Assembly (NCBI RefSeq): GCF_902167145.1 | Contig: NC_050101.1 | Span: forward strand, 128,928,990-128,992,989 | From: Zea mays | Lineage: Eukaryota; Streptophyta; Magnoliopsida; Poales; Poaceae | Reading direction: 5' to 3' | DNA: 64,000 bases | Shown: piece by piece, positions 21,088-32,355 of the stretch | How the letters are laid out: each line of letters opens with the position of its first letter | Numbering within the stretch: the first letter of the stretch is position 1 | Position numbers and translations under genes: made by a program | Notes under the pieces: generated by a model | Database searches by the model: none | Told to the model about the DNA's origin: nothing | What the model saw: the letters and a program-made list of their open reading frames with translations, nothing else

Positions 21088-22842
21088 TTTATCTTCTAGT
21101 TTCCGGACGGCAGTGCAGTATTTTCGCATTGAATCGCTCGAACAATCCCATTCTTTGTTTATCTGGCTTATGACTACCAGAGAATCTCCGTATACCATCA
21201 GTCTCTTGACGCCCAGTGATATAGCAATGTTCAGTCCATGAATCAGAGCTTCATATTCAGCTGCATTGTTAGAGGCTGGATATAACAACTGAAGGGCATA
21301 TCTGAGGTGCTCGCCTCCAGGTGCGGTAAAGAGGATCCCCGCGCCTGCTCCCTGTAGCTTTAACGAGCCATCAAAATACATTCGCCATACTTCTGCGGTT
21401 TCTGGGTTATCTGGTACTTGTTGTTCAGTCCATTCTGATACGAAATCAACCAGTGCTTGAGTTTTGATGGCAGTGCGAGGTCGAAATTCAATGTCATGAG
21501 ACCCCAGCTCGCAAGCCCACTTGGCTATTCTGCCAAAGGCTTCTTTGTTGTGAAGAATATCCCCTATCGGAAAACCAGTGACTACTATGACTTTGTGGTC
21601 GTCGAAGTAGTGACGTAGTTTGCGTGCAGTTATAAGTGCTGCATATAATAGCTTCTGAACTTGAGGATATTTTTTCTTCGAGGGACCCAGAACTTCACTG
21701 ATGAAATAAACAGGATGTTGCACTGGGTAGGCATGTCCTTATTCTGCTCGCTCGACTACCAACACGGTGCTCACCACGTGAGTCGTGCAAGAGATATACA
21801 GCAGCAAAACTTCAGCTGGTTGAGTCGACGTGGCCCGTCGTGGCGGTTTCAGCACTGGTGGTGTTGTCAAGAACTTTTTCAATGCGTTTAGGGCTTCCTG
21901 TGCTTCTGAAGTCCACTGAAACTTGTCCACCTTCTTGAGTAACTTATAAAATGGTAAGCCTTTTTCTCCCAACCTGGATATGAATCTGCTCAGGGCTGCC
22001 ATACATCCGGTAAGTCTTTAAACTTTCTTTTGTGATCGCGGTGCCTCCATCTTCATGATAGCTTCGATCTTTTCTGGATTGGCTTCAATTCCCCGGTGGC
22101 TGACAATAAACCCGAGTAACTTTCCTGCTGGTACCCCGAAGACACATTTTTCGGGGTTAAGCTTTCATCGATATCACCGTAGACTGTTGAAAACCAACTA
22201 TAAATCTTCAATGAAATTTTCCAAATTTTCTGTTTTGATTACCACATCATCCATGTAAGCTTCCACACGCTTGCCCCAGTGATCGGCTAAGCATGTTTGA
22301 ATAGCTCTCTAATAAGTCGCTCCAGCGTTTTTGAGGCCGAAAGGCATGGAGGTATAGCAGAAAGCACTGAATGGAGTGATGAACGCTGTTTTTTCCTCAT
22401 CTTCTTTCGCCAGGCTAATCTGGTGATACCCAGAGTAGCAATTCAAGAAGGACAGCAAAGAACATCCAGCGGTAGAATCTACCACCTGATCTATCCTAGG
22501 GAGCCCGAAGGGATCCTTTGGACAGTGTTTGTTGAGATCCGTATAATCGACGCACATGCGTCAATCCACTTTATTCTTTTTGAGTACAAGAACAGGATTG
22601 GCTAACCACTCGGGATGTAACACCTCTCTAATAAATCCAGCCGCGACCAAGCGAGCCACCTCAGCGGGAATGGCCTCTCTTTTGTCGGGCGTGAAACGAC
22701 ATAACTTTTGCCGAATAGGCCTCGCCTGGGGGTAGACCTTCAGTTTGTGCTCGGTCAGTTCTCTCGGGACTCCTGGCATATCCGCAGGTTGCCATGCGAA
22801 TACGTCTCGGTTATCTTGCAGGAACTGGACGAGTGCGCTTTC
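21088..22842 (-). pseudogene. Tat element reverse transcriptase and RNase H, decayed
   Basis: A single minus-strand frame can be followed through. RT begins with LTEHKLKVYPQARPIRQKL and MCVDYTDLNKHCPKDPFGLP; the catalytic AYMDDVVIK lies near 22230-22262; RNase H carries RMYFDGSLKLQGAGAG and NNAAEYEALIHGL. Stops interrupt it near 22561, 22306, 22200, 22178, 22169, 22007 and 21736. They sit where related elements have Gln, Trp or Arg, as expected for C-to-T or G-to-A changes. No frameshift is needed over this stretch. RNase H is interrupted at 21088 by the nested chromovirus. Confidence 0.85.
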
Positions 22843-23811
22843 CTATTTGTCATCCAGGCTGGAGCTGATGATGGCGGTCTTGCGTTCATCAGCGAACCCG
22901 AGGTTGATCCTTTTAGTTTCTTCAGTCGCCCGCATAGAGGTCGCGGCTTGAGCTTCATTCGCAGGCACTGCAAGGTCTTCCTCAGGCTTAGAGTTTGCCT
23001 GCACAGAAGAAATCGTCGATGGTTTGGTGGTGAGGGCCGCCTGGATGGCCACTCGGAAACATTCTGCGGCGCCTTGGAAGTCAGCGCGCACAGTTATGAT
23101 CCCTTGCGGCCCTGGCACCTTCAATATCATGTATGTGTAATGTGGAATGGCCATGAATTTTGCCAATCCAGGCCTCCCGATGATGGCGTTGTACCCACAG
23201 TCGAAGTTTGCCACTTCGAACCTTAGGAACTCGGTTCTGTAGTTCTCCGGAGTTCCGAAGGTGACCGGCATGTAGATGTGGCCCAGCGGGTATTCTCCTT
23301 CAGTCGACACGATGCCGAAGAAAGGAGTATCTGACTCGTGGAGCTCTTTGAGGTGAACTCCCAAGCCTTGGAGTGTCCGGGGGAAGGTGACGTTGATGTT
23401 GCTCCCCCCGTCCACTAATACCTTCTTCACCCTGCTCTCTCGGATCACCGGATCGACAAGGAGCGGGTATTTGCCTAGGTGGTCGAAGTTGAGCCACTGA
23501 TCTGCCCGAGTGAAGGTGATCGGGTGCTCCGACCATCGGTACGGAGCGGGAGGACCGGTGGTCGCCACCAGTATTTGGCGATCGTTGAGCTTTTGTTGTC
23601 TTTTGTTCTCCTGCAATCCGTGTCCGCCGAAGATGACGTTGACCTCTCTGTCAACGCGCGGGAAGGCTCCACCTCCTCCCTCCTTTTGTTGTTGGGGTTG
23701 TCGCGGTTCTCCTGGTCCTCCCCGCGGCGGAGGAGGAGGTAGAGTTTGGAAGGGTCGGTCGTGCCCGACGGAGTGCTTGAAGTCTCTGCAGTTCCGAAGG
23801 GTGTGACGCAT
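22843..23811 (-). pseudogene. Tat element protease region
   Basis: Open for 322 codons in the same frame as gag and RT. It starts with an unusual knuckle-like CPYHKDMRHTLRNC (the Cys lies just upstream of 23811), then a Gly/Pro-rich linker. The aspartic protease has active-site VLVDGGSNINV and the later YNAIIGRPGL motif. It ends at TAG 22843-22845, where relatives have Gln before the RT. Confidence 0.8.
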
Positions 23812-25689
23812 GTCTTTGTGGTATGGGCACTGAGCATCGAGGATGTCGTCCAGCGTGCGCTCGCCTCCTCGAGGTCCTCCCCGGGCACGAGAGGCGGGTG
23901 GTCCAGCGGCGTGAACTTCTTCGCGAGGCCTCTTCTCCCATCGTTTGTCAGGCTGTTGGTTCGTCTAGCGTCGTGGTGCTGCTGGTGCAGGCTTCGTTCC
24001 TCTGATGAGGTCCTGAGCTCGCTCGTCGGTGGTGATGTAGAGGTCGGCTTCCCGGAACAGTTGCTTGGAGGTAGTCGGCGCCTTCTGTAATATGGTGCGG
24101 ACGAAGGCCGAGTCGTTGGATCCTCTGTAGAAGTCCTCGATCACTGCTGCCTCCACGACCTCGGGGATACGATTTCTCATGGTCTGGAACCTTTTGAGGT
24201 ACGACCGGAGAGTTTCGTCCCCCTGGCGCTTGATGGATTTGAGGTCCCATGGTTGCGCCGGTTTGTCGGAGAGGGACTGAAAGTTGGCGGTGAAGCGCTG
24301 ACTGAAGTCGCTCAAGTCGTCGATGCAGTGTCGGGGTAGATGTCGCAGCCATTGCAGTACGTCTTGCCCAAGGACAATGGGTAAGTATGCGGTCATTACG
24401 TCCTCGATCGTCCCGGCAGCTCGAGCAGCGGTGGTGTAGACGGCTAGCCAGCCTCCTGGATCCTGCTTAGGTTCATATTTGTCGACATTGGATACCTTGA
24501 AGTTAGGAGGCCATTGAATGGCCCTGAGGCGTGGAGTAAGTGCAGATACTCCACACATGTCTTCCTATCGTCGGGGATGATGTCTGTCCCGGGGAGGGGA
24601 GTGGTTGTCGTGGTGCCTCGACCGTCCCCGGGTGGTACCGCCTGTCGAAGCCGTTGCCGACTCAGTCCTGGCGGCCTGACTCCGGGCTAGGATGCTGTGA
24701 TCCCTGTCGTACTCTTCCCAGTGGCGGATCTTGTTCTCGTGTCGACGTTCACGCGAGGCATTGATGGAGCTCTACGCGTTCCGGCGACTGTTGATGGCGT
24801 GTCGTAGATCGTTCGGCGGGTGAGCGAGAGGTAGGAGGTGATTGGCTGCCTGAGTGAACAGCCGCCGATAGCCCTCGGCGTCGGGAGTCCGAGGGAGCCC
24901 ATTAGCTATCCGAACCAGCACCCCTCCGACTTCACTCGGCGTGTTCATGGCTCGAGCGAAGTCGGGGTTCAGGTTGCGCCCAAAGAGTGGATTTTCCCGA
25001 CGTTGCCTTGCCTCCTGCTCGGCTTGTTCCTGAGCCCGTCGGCGATCACGCCGTCGGGAATTCCTTTGTTCCCTAAAGACACGTTCCTCCGGAGTTTCTC
25101 CTATCTCTGAGACCTCGTCTCGCGATACATGCTGCTTCGGGTCCCGCTCTCCGGCCTCGTGATGTCGCCGGATATTTCGGCGTCGGTTCCTTCGTCGGCG
25201 GGATTCCCGCTGAGGAGGTTCCTCTCCGGGTGCAGTCGGCTCGTCGTCGGAGACAGGGGGCGACTCCACTCTCCCGATGAAGAGGACGTCGGGGTAGAAT
25301 GGTGCAGCTGTCGTGGCAATCTGCTTTCTGTTCTCCTTTGAGGGCAGAGGCACAGAAAGAACAACTTGCTTCCTTCTGGTTTTATTTGTTTCTTTCTTCC
25401 TTGCGATTTGTGTCCATTCTTTTGTCGGAGAGGTAGACAGTGGAGTTCTCCGGGTCAGCGGGCCCTCGGCTCCAGGCTTGCTGAAGGCGATCTTCTTTCG
25501 GAGCGCTGGAGGTTGCGCTTTTCCCTGCTTTGCCCCAATATTTTCAGAGGTTGTTGGAGGAGACTTCCTCCTTGGCGGATCTGCGATGCGATGTAGAGTT
25601 CCTTCCTCATCCGCTACAGATGAGATAGTTCCGAAGCAGAACTTGGATCCAGGGCGGAGGATAATCTTGTGATGGAAGGTGACGGCCAT
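23812..25689 (-). pseudogene. Tat element Gag
   Basis: The frame starts at ATG 25689 (MAVTFHHKIIL), 47 nt inside the LTR. The N-terminal third is basic with long Arg/Glu runs and probably helical. The Gag domain follows (KYEPKQDPGGWLAVYTTAA, VLQWLRHLP, FSQRFTANFQSL, YLKRFQTMRNRIPEV). Three TAG codons break the same frame, at 24772-24774, 24565-24567 and 23965-23967. No frameshift is needed, so the damage is point mutation only. Confidence 0.85.
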
Positions 25690-25716
25690 TGAGCTAGCTT
25701 GGATCGGAGACACACC

Positions 25717-25735
25717 CCCTACCTGGCGCGCCAGC
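25717..25735 (-). other. Primer binding site of the Tat element
   Basis: Next to the 5' LTR the minus strand reads GCTGGCGCGCCAGGTAGGG, a typical plant gypsy PBS beginning TGGCGC. I do not assign the tRNA. Confidence 0.7.
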
Positions 25736-26368
25736 TGTCGGTGTTTTGGGTCCGACCGCACACCCGGGGTTGCCCCTCAAGGTGTTTTTTAGGAGTAGGA
25801 CGGTGTTACCGACTGTAGCTCAATGGTTCGTGCTGGATGCACGAGAAATAGTAAACAATGGTTTACAGGTTCAGGCCGCTTTGAGATGCGTAATACCCTA
25901 CGTCCTGGCGAGAATGCTTTATGTGACTGGTTACAAGGGGGCTCTCTAGTGCGGAAAACGTAGAGAGTTGAGGTGGATGGCTGAGTAGTGAGTTTGATCT
26001 TTTCTGAAGGGGTGCCCCCTAGGCCTTATATACTCGACCGTGGGGCATTACATGTGGATATGATAACAGTATGCGCCTAAATGATAGTGAACCAATTGAG
26101 TCTATCTTCCTATAGTTCCGCCGACCCATCCTCGCTTGGTTCCGTTGTACGGGGTTCCAGCGCGGGAAGGTCGGGTCACTGTTGTGATTACTTGCTCGAA
26201 GTCATTGGGCCGTCTGGGCTCGCACCGATCCGGCCTTACGTCAATCTGCTCCACTGGTCGTTCCTCCCCAGGCCCACGAAGGGATGACCTTACGATTTAT
26301 TGGGCCCTTTGGCCTTTCATGAGGTCTTTTATCCTTCCAGTGGACCCGGGGGATATCTGTCCCCCACA
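25736..26368 (-). repeat. 5' LTR of the Tat element
   Basis: 633 bp, with TGTGGGGGAC at the 5' end and CCGACA at the 3' end on the minus strand (TG...CA). A TATA box (TATATAAGG) lies at about 26024-26033 on the minus strand. The flanking TSD should be TACTC (26369-26373), but the other copy is off-window. Confidence 0.8.
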
Positions 26369-27181
26369 TACTCCCAACCGGCCATTTTAAGGTGTGGGAG
26401 CCCAAGCAACATACCAAGGCATATTGTAGATATTTTTAAGTGGTCAAACACCCAAGTGCTTAATAGAATCACTCGGTGATTAGCGTAGGTGCTTTGCGAT
26501 GTGCTTAGGTTATTTAGACCGCTTATGCGGTTGCTCTAGGTGAATCCTACTTAGTTGAGTGAGTTTAGAAAAACCACACAACCCCTCGGCTCTTGCGTGA
26601 GCCATTGTAATTGTTCCGAGTGGTACGAGAGACTTGCGAGACCGTGACAACCGTGTTTGTGTCACGGCTGCCACCGTGTATCGGAGGGAATGAGGCCCAC
26701 GGCGTTTCGATCGGAAGCTTGATAGTGGAGATGGTGGGGAGCATCCGAGAGGAGCCGGAAGCGTAGCACCACTTGCGTGTGGAGAATACTCGCGACTCTC
26801 TATGGAGTTACTCGACTGTGGTGCTTGGCCCTTGCGTGGGCTTCCCTTTACGTAGGGGCACCAACGAGGATTAGTCGGAACCTTGCGTGGTTCCAGATAC
26901 CTAGGTAAAAACTTCAGCGTCATCCACGAGAGTTTGCATCTCTACCTTGCTCTTTACCTTCCGCATTTACATTAATTATTTAAGTTTCAATCTTGTCTTT
27001 TTGGTAGATTGTTTAGATTGAAACTTAGCCTTTGCGGTAGAGATAGCAACACTTAGACAAAATCTAGTTTGCACATTCTAGTTTGATTAGCTGCATAGGT
27101 TTTGCTCTAGGGATTTATTTGTGTCCTTAGAGAAAGTTTTAGAAGTCCTAATCCCCCCTCTTAGGTGTCACCGTTTCCTAC
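26369..27181 (+). repeat. Truncated LTR fragment, plus orientation
   Basis: Low-copy-looking sequence ending CCTAATCCCCCCTCTTAGG...CCTACA. This closely parallels the U5 end of the gag-only element's LTR (its CACCCCCCTCTAG...CCCTACA) read in sense. It lacks a 5' part. Phrases such as CCTTGCGTGG and CCAACGAGGATTAG recur in grass LTRs. No gene is seen. Confidence 0.5.
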
Positions 27182-28002
27182 ACAACTCACGCACACAAGT
27201 TAGGAGGTAAGAGCACAAAGACTGCACAACAGTATTACAGCTAAACACAAGTGCCCAAGTCTTTATCTACTAAAGCAAAGGTGTGAATTCGATGTCTCGA
27301 CGTTGTAGGATGTTCAATGACTGCGTGGTGTGGAGCTCCATGCGCCTAGGGGTCCCTTTTATAGCCCCAAGGGACCTAGGAGCCGTTGGAGCTCCATTTG
27401 GTAGGCTTTAGTTGCCTTCTGTCCGCGTGTGCACTGGACTGTCCGGTGCACACCAGATAGTGAACAGTGCAACGACTATGAAATCCCTCATTGGCTGGTT
27501 TCCTATTCTGGGGGGCCCTGGACTGTCTGATGGGGACACCGGACTGTCCGGTGCTCCACTTGATCGTTGGCCCTCGGCCAACGTGGTAGCTAGACGTTGG
27601 TGGCCGGCACACCGGACGGTCTGTCGCTCCGCACGGACGGTCCGGTGAATTATAGTCGACGCAGGCTAGAATTCCCGAGAGCAGGCAGTTGGCCGGACCT
27701 TCCGGTGCCTCTTCAGTCCAACAACCTTTTTCCTTTTTCTTTCTTGTTTTCTTTTGCTTCTTTTGACTTGACTTCTTAGAGTCCCTGGCATTTAGACAAA
27801 TATGATTAGCACACAAATAGTTAACTAACTGTCTAGAGCTTACCTTTCTACTCGGTCCGTATAGATTTGCACTATGTCCTCTTCCGAGCTCACTTTGCTT
27901 AATATACCTACGCTCATGTCTTATGTTAGTCTAAACAAAATGTGTTGAACATCTAATCACCAAAACAATATAGAAATGGCCCAAAGGCACATTTCCCTTT
28001 CA
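27182..28002 (-). repeat. Truncated Sirevirus-like LTR, minus orientation
   Basis: The minus strand starts TGAAAGGGAAATG at 28002, as in the Sirevirus LTRs elsewhere in the window. It holds several (C)ACCGGAC...GTCCGGTG half-palindromes (27420-27650) and a TATA box (GGCTATAAAAGGG near 27352-27366). The U5 end is missing; it abuts an opposite-facing LTR end at about 27181. Confidence 0.6.
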
Positions 28003-28169
28003 ACCATAAGTAGTAAACGGTGGCTCATTGGGGAAGTAAGAACCAAAGCCACTGACACAGGGTCCTTGGCCATATGGCACACGACAAGCACCCCATCGGG
28101 CACGACCACCACATGGTCTCACTGCCTGAGGCCTGGCAACAAGAGTACAACAGTTGGTTGGGTGCATCA

Positions 28170-28560
28170 CCACACTTAGCCATTTCGTTTCTAGGCTTGG
28201 GGAAAAGGGCATGCCCCTTTACAAGCTCCTCAGGAATGGCGACCAGTTTTCTTAGACCCTATAAGTCCAGGAGGCCCTCGACCAAATAAAGCCATTCCTG
28301 ACCTCACCGCCGGTGTTAGTCGCGCCCACCATAGGTGAACCTCTCCTCCATTATGGTGTCGCTACCACCCAGGTGGTCAGCGCAGCGCTCGCCGTGGAGC
28401 GGGCAAACGAGGGCCACACACTCAAAGTACAAAGGCATGTTTACTTCATCAACAAAGTACTAACCAAATCCAAGACTCGATACTCGTAGGTCCAAAAGCT
28501 GCTCTACATAGTACTCATTGCCAAAAGAAAGCTAAAACACAACTTCAATCGACGCCTCGT
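28170..28560 (+). pseudogene. Relic of gypsy RT/RNase H
   Basis: Translation in changing frames gives SRLGEKGMPLYKLL, then PFLTSPPVLVAP, VYFINKVLTKSK and VQKLLYIVLIAKRKLKH. This is the end of RT and start of RNase H of a gypsy polyprotein, similar to that at 21650-22000 but more diverged and on the other strand. A TAG at 28489-28491 and at least one frameshift make it dead. No LTR can be paired with it. Confidence 0.75.
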
Positions 28561-28687
28561 GTCAGTAGTTAGCTAATTTTAGTTGGTTGGACCAATTAAT
28601 GAACTAATGGATGGTTGAGGGTGCAACTAATAGTCAGTTAAACTATTAGTTCGGGGTGTTTGGATGTCTTCAGCTCAAAACAACAAA

Positions 28688-29016
28688 GAGCATCTCCAAG
28701 GGACTCTCAATTTTTACTTTATTTACCTCTTCATAAAGATTACATTCTATATGTAGCATCTCACTCCAATAGACTCCATTTCTCATTCTCCAAATCCCAA
28801 CAGCTACATTCAACTCTCTCTCCCTCCACTCACCGACGTGTGGGTCATACACATCATCTCACACTTGGCAAGTTAGTTTGGCTAGAGATGAGGCCAATTT
28901 GGAGAGTCGCATGACTTGACGAGTTAAATGGCTAGTTTGTTGGAGAGTTGTTTTACTGTTGTGTAGCTAAAATTTGGCTTGGCGAGCCATTTGGCCCGTC
29001 TCTTGGAGGTGCTCTA
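28688..29016. mobile_element. Candidate MITE with 14-bp inverted ends
   Basis: The left end AGAGCATCTCCAAG (28688) and the inverted right end CTTGGAGGTGCTCT (29003-29016) match at 13 of 14. About 329 bp, AT-rich, no ORF. No convincing target duplication was found, so the superfamily is left open. Confidence 0.5.
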
Positions 29017-29408
29017 ATAGCTGAGCTATTAGTTAAATTGTTTGGATGTATCCAACTAATTTTAGTAGCTTTAGTTATAGTGTATTCAAAAAGAGCCTGA
29101 CAATAACATTTCGACCCACGTGAGGCTAGCGTCAACACTACCCCAGATCCAGCCTCATTAGACTAAAAACTCACCGCTCCAATACCCGTACATGTTGGTA
29201 CAATTCCACACCCATATCCGAACCCATCGGTTATTCTATACTCGATGGGTACCCATACCTGTTTAGAATGGTGGAGCTACTCCTGTCTGCCTAACTTCGT
29301 TTATGGCAAATAAACATGTCTCGATAATTTTGTTTGTTAAACTTCCCGAGTATTTTTGATAAACTCAATCAATATTTGATTGTAAACTCGTTGAGTGTGA
29401 CACTATGC

Positions 29409-29700
29409 CTCTGTTTGTTTCAGATTTTTTTCAGATTCTGATCACCAGAAGCTACTATGTTGTCAAACTCCCAGCCTTTCAACCCGCTTCTATGTGAATC
29501 AATTTAATCAAAACGATCCAAAGTCAACGTAAACATATAATCAACCGAGTCGTTGCGATAGTAGAAAACCGTCAATTTATACATATTAAACCCAATAAAC
29601 TCTTTTATCATCTTCTGCACATAATCTTCACCATATTCAGATTATAGCTAGATTATAAAAAAAATCTCCTAAAAAAACTGAACTGAACAGCCACTATAAA
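29409..29700. mobile_element. MITE copy A (GTTTGTTTCAG family)
   Basis: Shares start, order and several internal phrases (CAACGTAAACATATAATC, GAGTCGTTGCGATAGTAG) with 44630-44945. It begins CTGTTTGTTTCAG and ends in an A-rich stretch leading to CTGAACTGAACAG, a loose inverted repeat of its start. Confidence 0.6.
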
Positions 29701-30059
29701 AGATTACCGAAATTTGGCAGCCCAGCGAGCCTAACCGCTTCAAGGAATTTCACACTCCCAGCCCATTTTACCGAAACGGTCCTTACTACCATCTGTCAGT
29801 CAAGCTGCGCTCCGCTGCCTCAGTGGCTCTAACTGTCTAGTAAAAATATTCCGCTGAAATTTTCAACCACTCCACAAAAAAAAAACTGATTTTTTCCCCC
29901 AATCTTCCGTCGCACGGCACGGCACGGCGCGCCTCCTGTCTTCTCCCTCCAGCCCGGCTTATCCGTTCGTCGCGCGCCCCGGCCTTCTTCTCTTGCAAGC
30001 TAGCGCCAACGGGAATGCCGTTCCAATTCAAAAACTGCGGTTGAATTCCCCACCAGCCC

Positions 30060-30066
30060 TATAAGT
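30060..30066 (+). promoter_or_regulatory. Probable TATA box of RNR2
   Basis: CTATAAG lies about 90 bp upstream of the ATG in a C-rich leader. A GCGCCAAC at 30003-30010 is one base from an E2F-type GCGSSAAA site, plausible for an S-phase gene but weak. Confidence 0.5.
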
Positions 30067-30151
30067 TCCCCGCCTCCTTGCTCACCTCCATAAACCAACC
30101 CAAAAGCCCCCCAATTTCACGCTAGATAAACCATACCCCAACCCTCTGACG

Positions 30152-31171
30152 ATGCCTTCTACGCCGACGCTGGTCCCTCCGTGCGACGCGGTGGAGCCAC
30201 TGCTGGCGGAGTCCTCCGACCGCTTCTCCATGTTCCCGATCCGCTTCCCGCAGATCTGGGAGTTCTACAAGAAGGCGGTGGCGTCCTTCTGGACGGCCGA
30301 GGAGGTTGACCTCTCTGCCGACGCCCGGCACTGGGACGAGGCGCTGTCCCCCGACGAGCGCCACTTCATCTCTCACGTGCTCGCCTTCTTCGCCGCCTCC
30401 GACGGCATCGTGCTCGAGAACCTCGCGTCCCGCTTCATGTCCGACGTGCAGGTCGCCGAGGCGCGGGCCTTCTACGGCTTCCAGATCGCCATCGAGAACA
30501 TCCACTCGGAGATGTACTCGCTGCTGCTCGAGACCTACATCCGCGACGACGTCGAGAAGGACCGCCTCTTCCGCGCCATCGATACGGTGCCCGCGGTCCG
30601 GCGCAAGGCGGACTGGGCCATGCGCTGGATCGACGGCGGGGAGCGCTTCGCCGAGCGCCTCGTTGCCTTCGCCTGCGTCGAGGGCATCTTCTTCTCGGGC
30701 TCCTTCTGCGCCATCTTTTGGCTGAAGAAGCGCGGGCTCATGCCGGGCCTCACCTTCTCCAACGAGCTCATCTCCCGCGACGAGGGCCTGCACTGCGATT
30801 TCGCCTGCCTCCTCTACGATGTCCTACGCAGCAAGCTCGACGAGGCCCGCGTGCGCACGATCGTCGCTGACGCCGTCGACATCGAGCGCGAGTTCGTCTG
30901 CGACGCCCTCCCTGTCTCCCTCGTCGGCATGAACGGGGACCTCATGAGCCAGTACATCGAGTTCGTGGCCGACCGCCTGCTCATGGCGCTCGGGTGCAAG
31001 AAGATGTACAACGTGACCAACCCCTTCGACTGGATGGAGCTCATCTCGCTGCAGGGAAAGACCAACTTCTTCGAGAAGCGCGTCGGTGACTACCAGAAGG
31101 CCTCCGTCATGAACAGCCTCAACGGCAGCGCCGCCGCCAACCACGTCTTCAGCATCGACGAGGACTTTTGA
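30152..31171 (+). CDS. RNR2: Ribonucleoside-diphosphate reductase small (R2) subunit
   Basis: A single exon of 339 codons, the usual length for plant R2. R2 carries the di-iron tyrosyl radical cofactor that drives reduction of NDP to dNDP by the R1 subunit, supplying DNA synthesis and repair in cytosol and nucleus. All metal and radical residues are present: D84, E115, H118, radical Y122 ([10 protein letters not shown]), E177 ([10 protein letters not shown]), E211 and H214 ([10 protein letters not shown]). The C-terminal tail FSIDEDF is the short R1-binding peptide. The start is the only in-frame ATG before the conserved [14 protein letters not shown]. The absence of introns matches TSO2-type R2 genes but could also mean an old retrocopy; the full set of catalytic residues argues for function. 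GC-rich codons are typical of grass genes. Antisense ORFs here are shadows. Confidence 0.96.
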   Translation: MPSTPTLVPPCDAVEPLLAESSDRFSMFPIRFPQIWEFYKKAVASFWTAEEVDLSADARHWDEALSPDERHFISHVLAFFAASDGIVLENLASRFMSDVQVAEARAFYGFQIAIENIHSEMYSLLLETYIRDDVEKDRLFRAIDTVPAVRRKADWAMRWIDGGERFAERLVAFACVEGIFFSGSFCAIFWLKKRGLMPGLTFSNELISRDEGLHCDFACLLYDVLRSKLDEARVRTIVADAVDIEREFVCDALPVSLVGMNGDLMSQYIEFVADRLLMALGCKKMYNVTNPFDWMELISLQGKTNFFEKRVGDYQKASVMNSLNGSAAANHVFSIDEDF

Positions 31172-32062
31172 GTTGGCGCGCATGATCTATTTCGCAGATA
31201 ATCTTAGGATTTCCGTGAGCTGCGTGGTGCTGTTTCCTTCTGTTTTACGGGTTCTTGTTCCTGATGTAATGTTTAATCAATTTCCCGTTACACCGGAAGC
31301 TGTAAATTGGGACTAATCGGGACCAATATAACGAGCTTCTGGAATACAACGGGATCAGCCTAAGCTGCGGCCATCGTGTTCAATGCATTGGCCGCAACGG
31401 ATGATGTCCTTCTCGGACACGGCGCAGGGCGCTCGATGAAATGCTCAATTGAACTCTCTCACCTGCGCTCGCAGCCAGGCTGCTCGACGAAATGGGCAGG
31501 GGGTTTGACGGAACGCGTGAGGGGGCTAGGGGGTAAAAGGATGCCGAAGTTAGACCACACGTCATGGATTAGGGTTTTAGGGGCAGGGTCAGGGTCAGGC
31601 CGACAACTCCGTTGGCGATTTGCTGGCGTGGTGCCGAAACCTTCATATTGAGGTTTAGTTGGTTGGGAGGTAGTTTTGGTTGTTAGTCCAGCAACAAGTA
31701 CAGAGCATGTTTTTTTGGCTTTAATCAATACTTGCTTCTACTATTTCTATAATATTTTTGTCTCTACATTACAGCTGCAGCAGTCCAAACAGCCGTCTTT
31801 AATCTAAAGCGAACAACCTACAATAGAGCCTTCCAATAGAAAATATAATGATCTTATCCTATAAATTATCGTAAACGAGTAATATTTTAACAAGTTCAGA
31901 TGATAAAAAATCTAGAAAATCTGGGATATGTGAAAATTTTGGATACTCTTTTTGCTAGGATTTCAAATTTTTAACCGTGAATCTAGCTAAAAAAGCTGAA
32001 CCAAATATAATCAAATAATTTATTCAATTTTTATCGCAAGTTATTGGCGTGACCCTCGGTAT
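31172..32062. other. RNR2 3' region and intergenic
   Basis: Probable 3' UTR to about 31330 (T-rich, TGTAATGTTTAATC near 31264). Beyond it no gene is seen. The end near 31985-32010 has AAAAAGCTGAACCAAATAT, a phrase also found at the end of MITE copy B, suggesting a decayed relative. Confidence 0.5.
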
Positions 32063-32355
32063 GGAGGAATTTGGCAAAATGGGTCGTTCTATCTTGCCGC
32101 TCTGCAAAACACACCGTCACGGGTAATTTTGGGGCACCTGGCAGGTGGGCCCACGAAGCCTTGTGCCGATTATGCCCTTACGGCCTCAACGCACGCCGTC
32201 TGTTTCCCATTTCCCTTTCTTCTCTGGAGGCCTCTCGTCTCTGTCTTCGCACGCAACGCCATTTCCTTCCTCCTCCTCCTCCTCTGTCCAAGCGGTGGCC
32301 GTCGGAGGCTAACTTTTCCGGCGACGGTGACGACGTCCACCAATCCCCTCTGTAA
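32063..32355 (+). repeat. Left TIR of the MULE
   Basis: Inverted relative to 36640-37015. GC-rich and followed by a leader with possible 5' exon ends before the transposase ATG. No intact ORF of its own. Confidence 0.8.

Larger units (their letters stand above)
14304..21092 (-). mobile_element. CRM-like Ty3/gypsy chromovirus, nearly intact, with TSD TTTAT
   Basis: Direct LTRs of 562 bp (14309-14870 and 20526-21087) flank gag-pol on the minus strand, with TTTAT at 14304-14308 and again at 21088-21092. The element sits within the RNase H codons of the older Tat element. Only two mismatches separate the LTRs. The domain order protease, RT, RNase H, integrase is gypsy type. There is no classical chromodomain. 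The polyprotein runs into the 3' LTR and ends with a GPITRARARDLN-like tail, as in the CRM clade. Only one frame-disrupting change is visible. Confidence 0.9.
9996..26368 (-). mobile_element. Old Ty3/gypsy (Tat-type) retrotransposon, nested host of two younger elements
   Basis: On the minus strand, in order: 5' LTR 25736-26368, PBS, gag, protease, RT and RNase H down to 21088, a 6.8-kb nested element, integrase 14303-12873, an 89-bp satellite-like array, and an antisense gene. The antisense gene is cut at 9996 by the copia element. The 3' LTR must lie off-window to the left. Tat affiliation is inferred from the short-knuckle Gag, RNase H followed by a long linker to integrase, the antisense extra ORF and tandem repeats in the 3' region; these are traits of Tat elements such as Grande and Ogre relatives. 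At least ten stops interrupt the polyprotein, so it is inactive. Confidence 0.85.
28561..30051. other. Intergenic region upstream of RNR2 with MITE-like repeats
   Basis: No gene seen. The sequence around 28620-28660 and 29030-29070 shows GTTTGGATG-type, TAGTT-rich repeats of grass miniature elements. Two more defined candidates are listed separately. Confidence 0.5.

Noticed and set aside
30122..31183. Long antisense and out-of-frame ORFs over the R2 gene
   Set aside because: GC-rich codon use opens all frames; only the plus-strand frame has family motifs.
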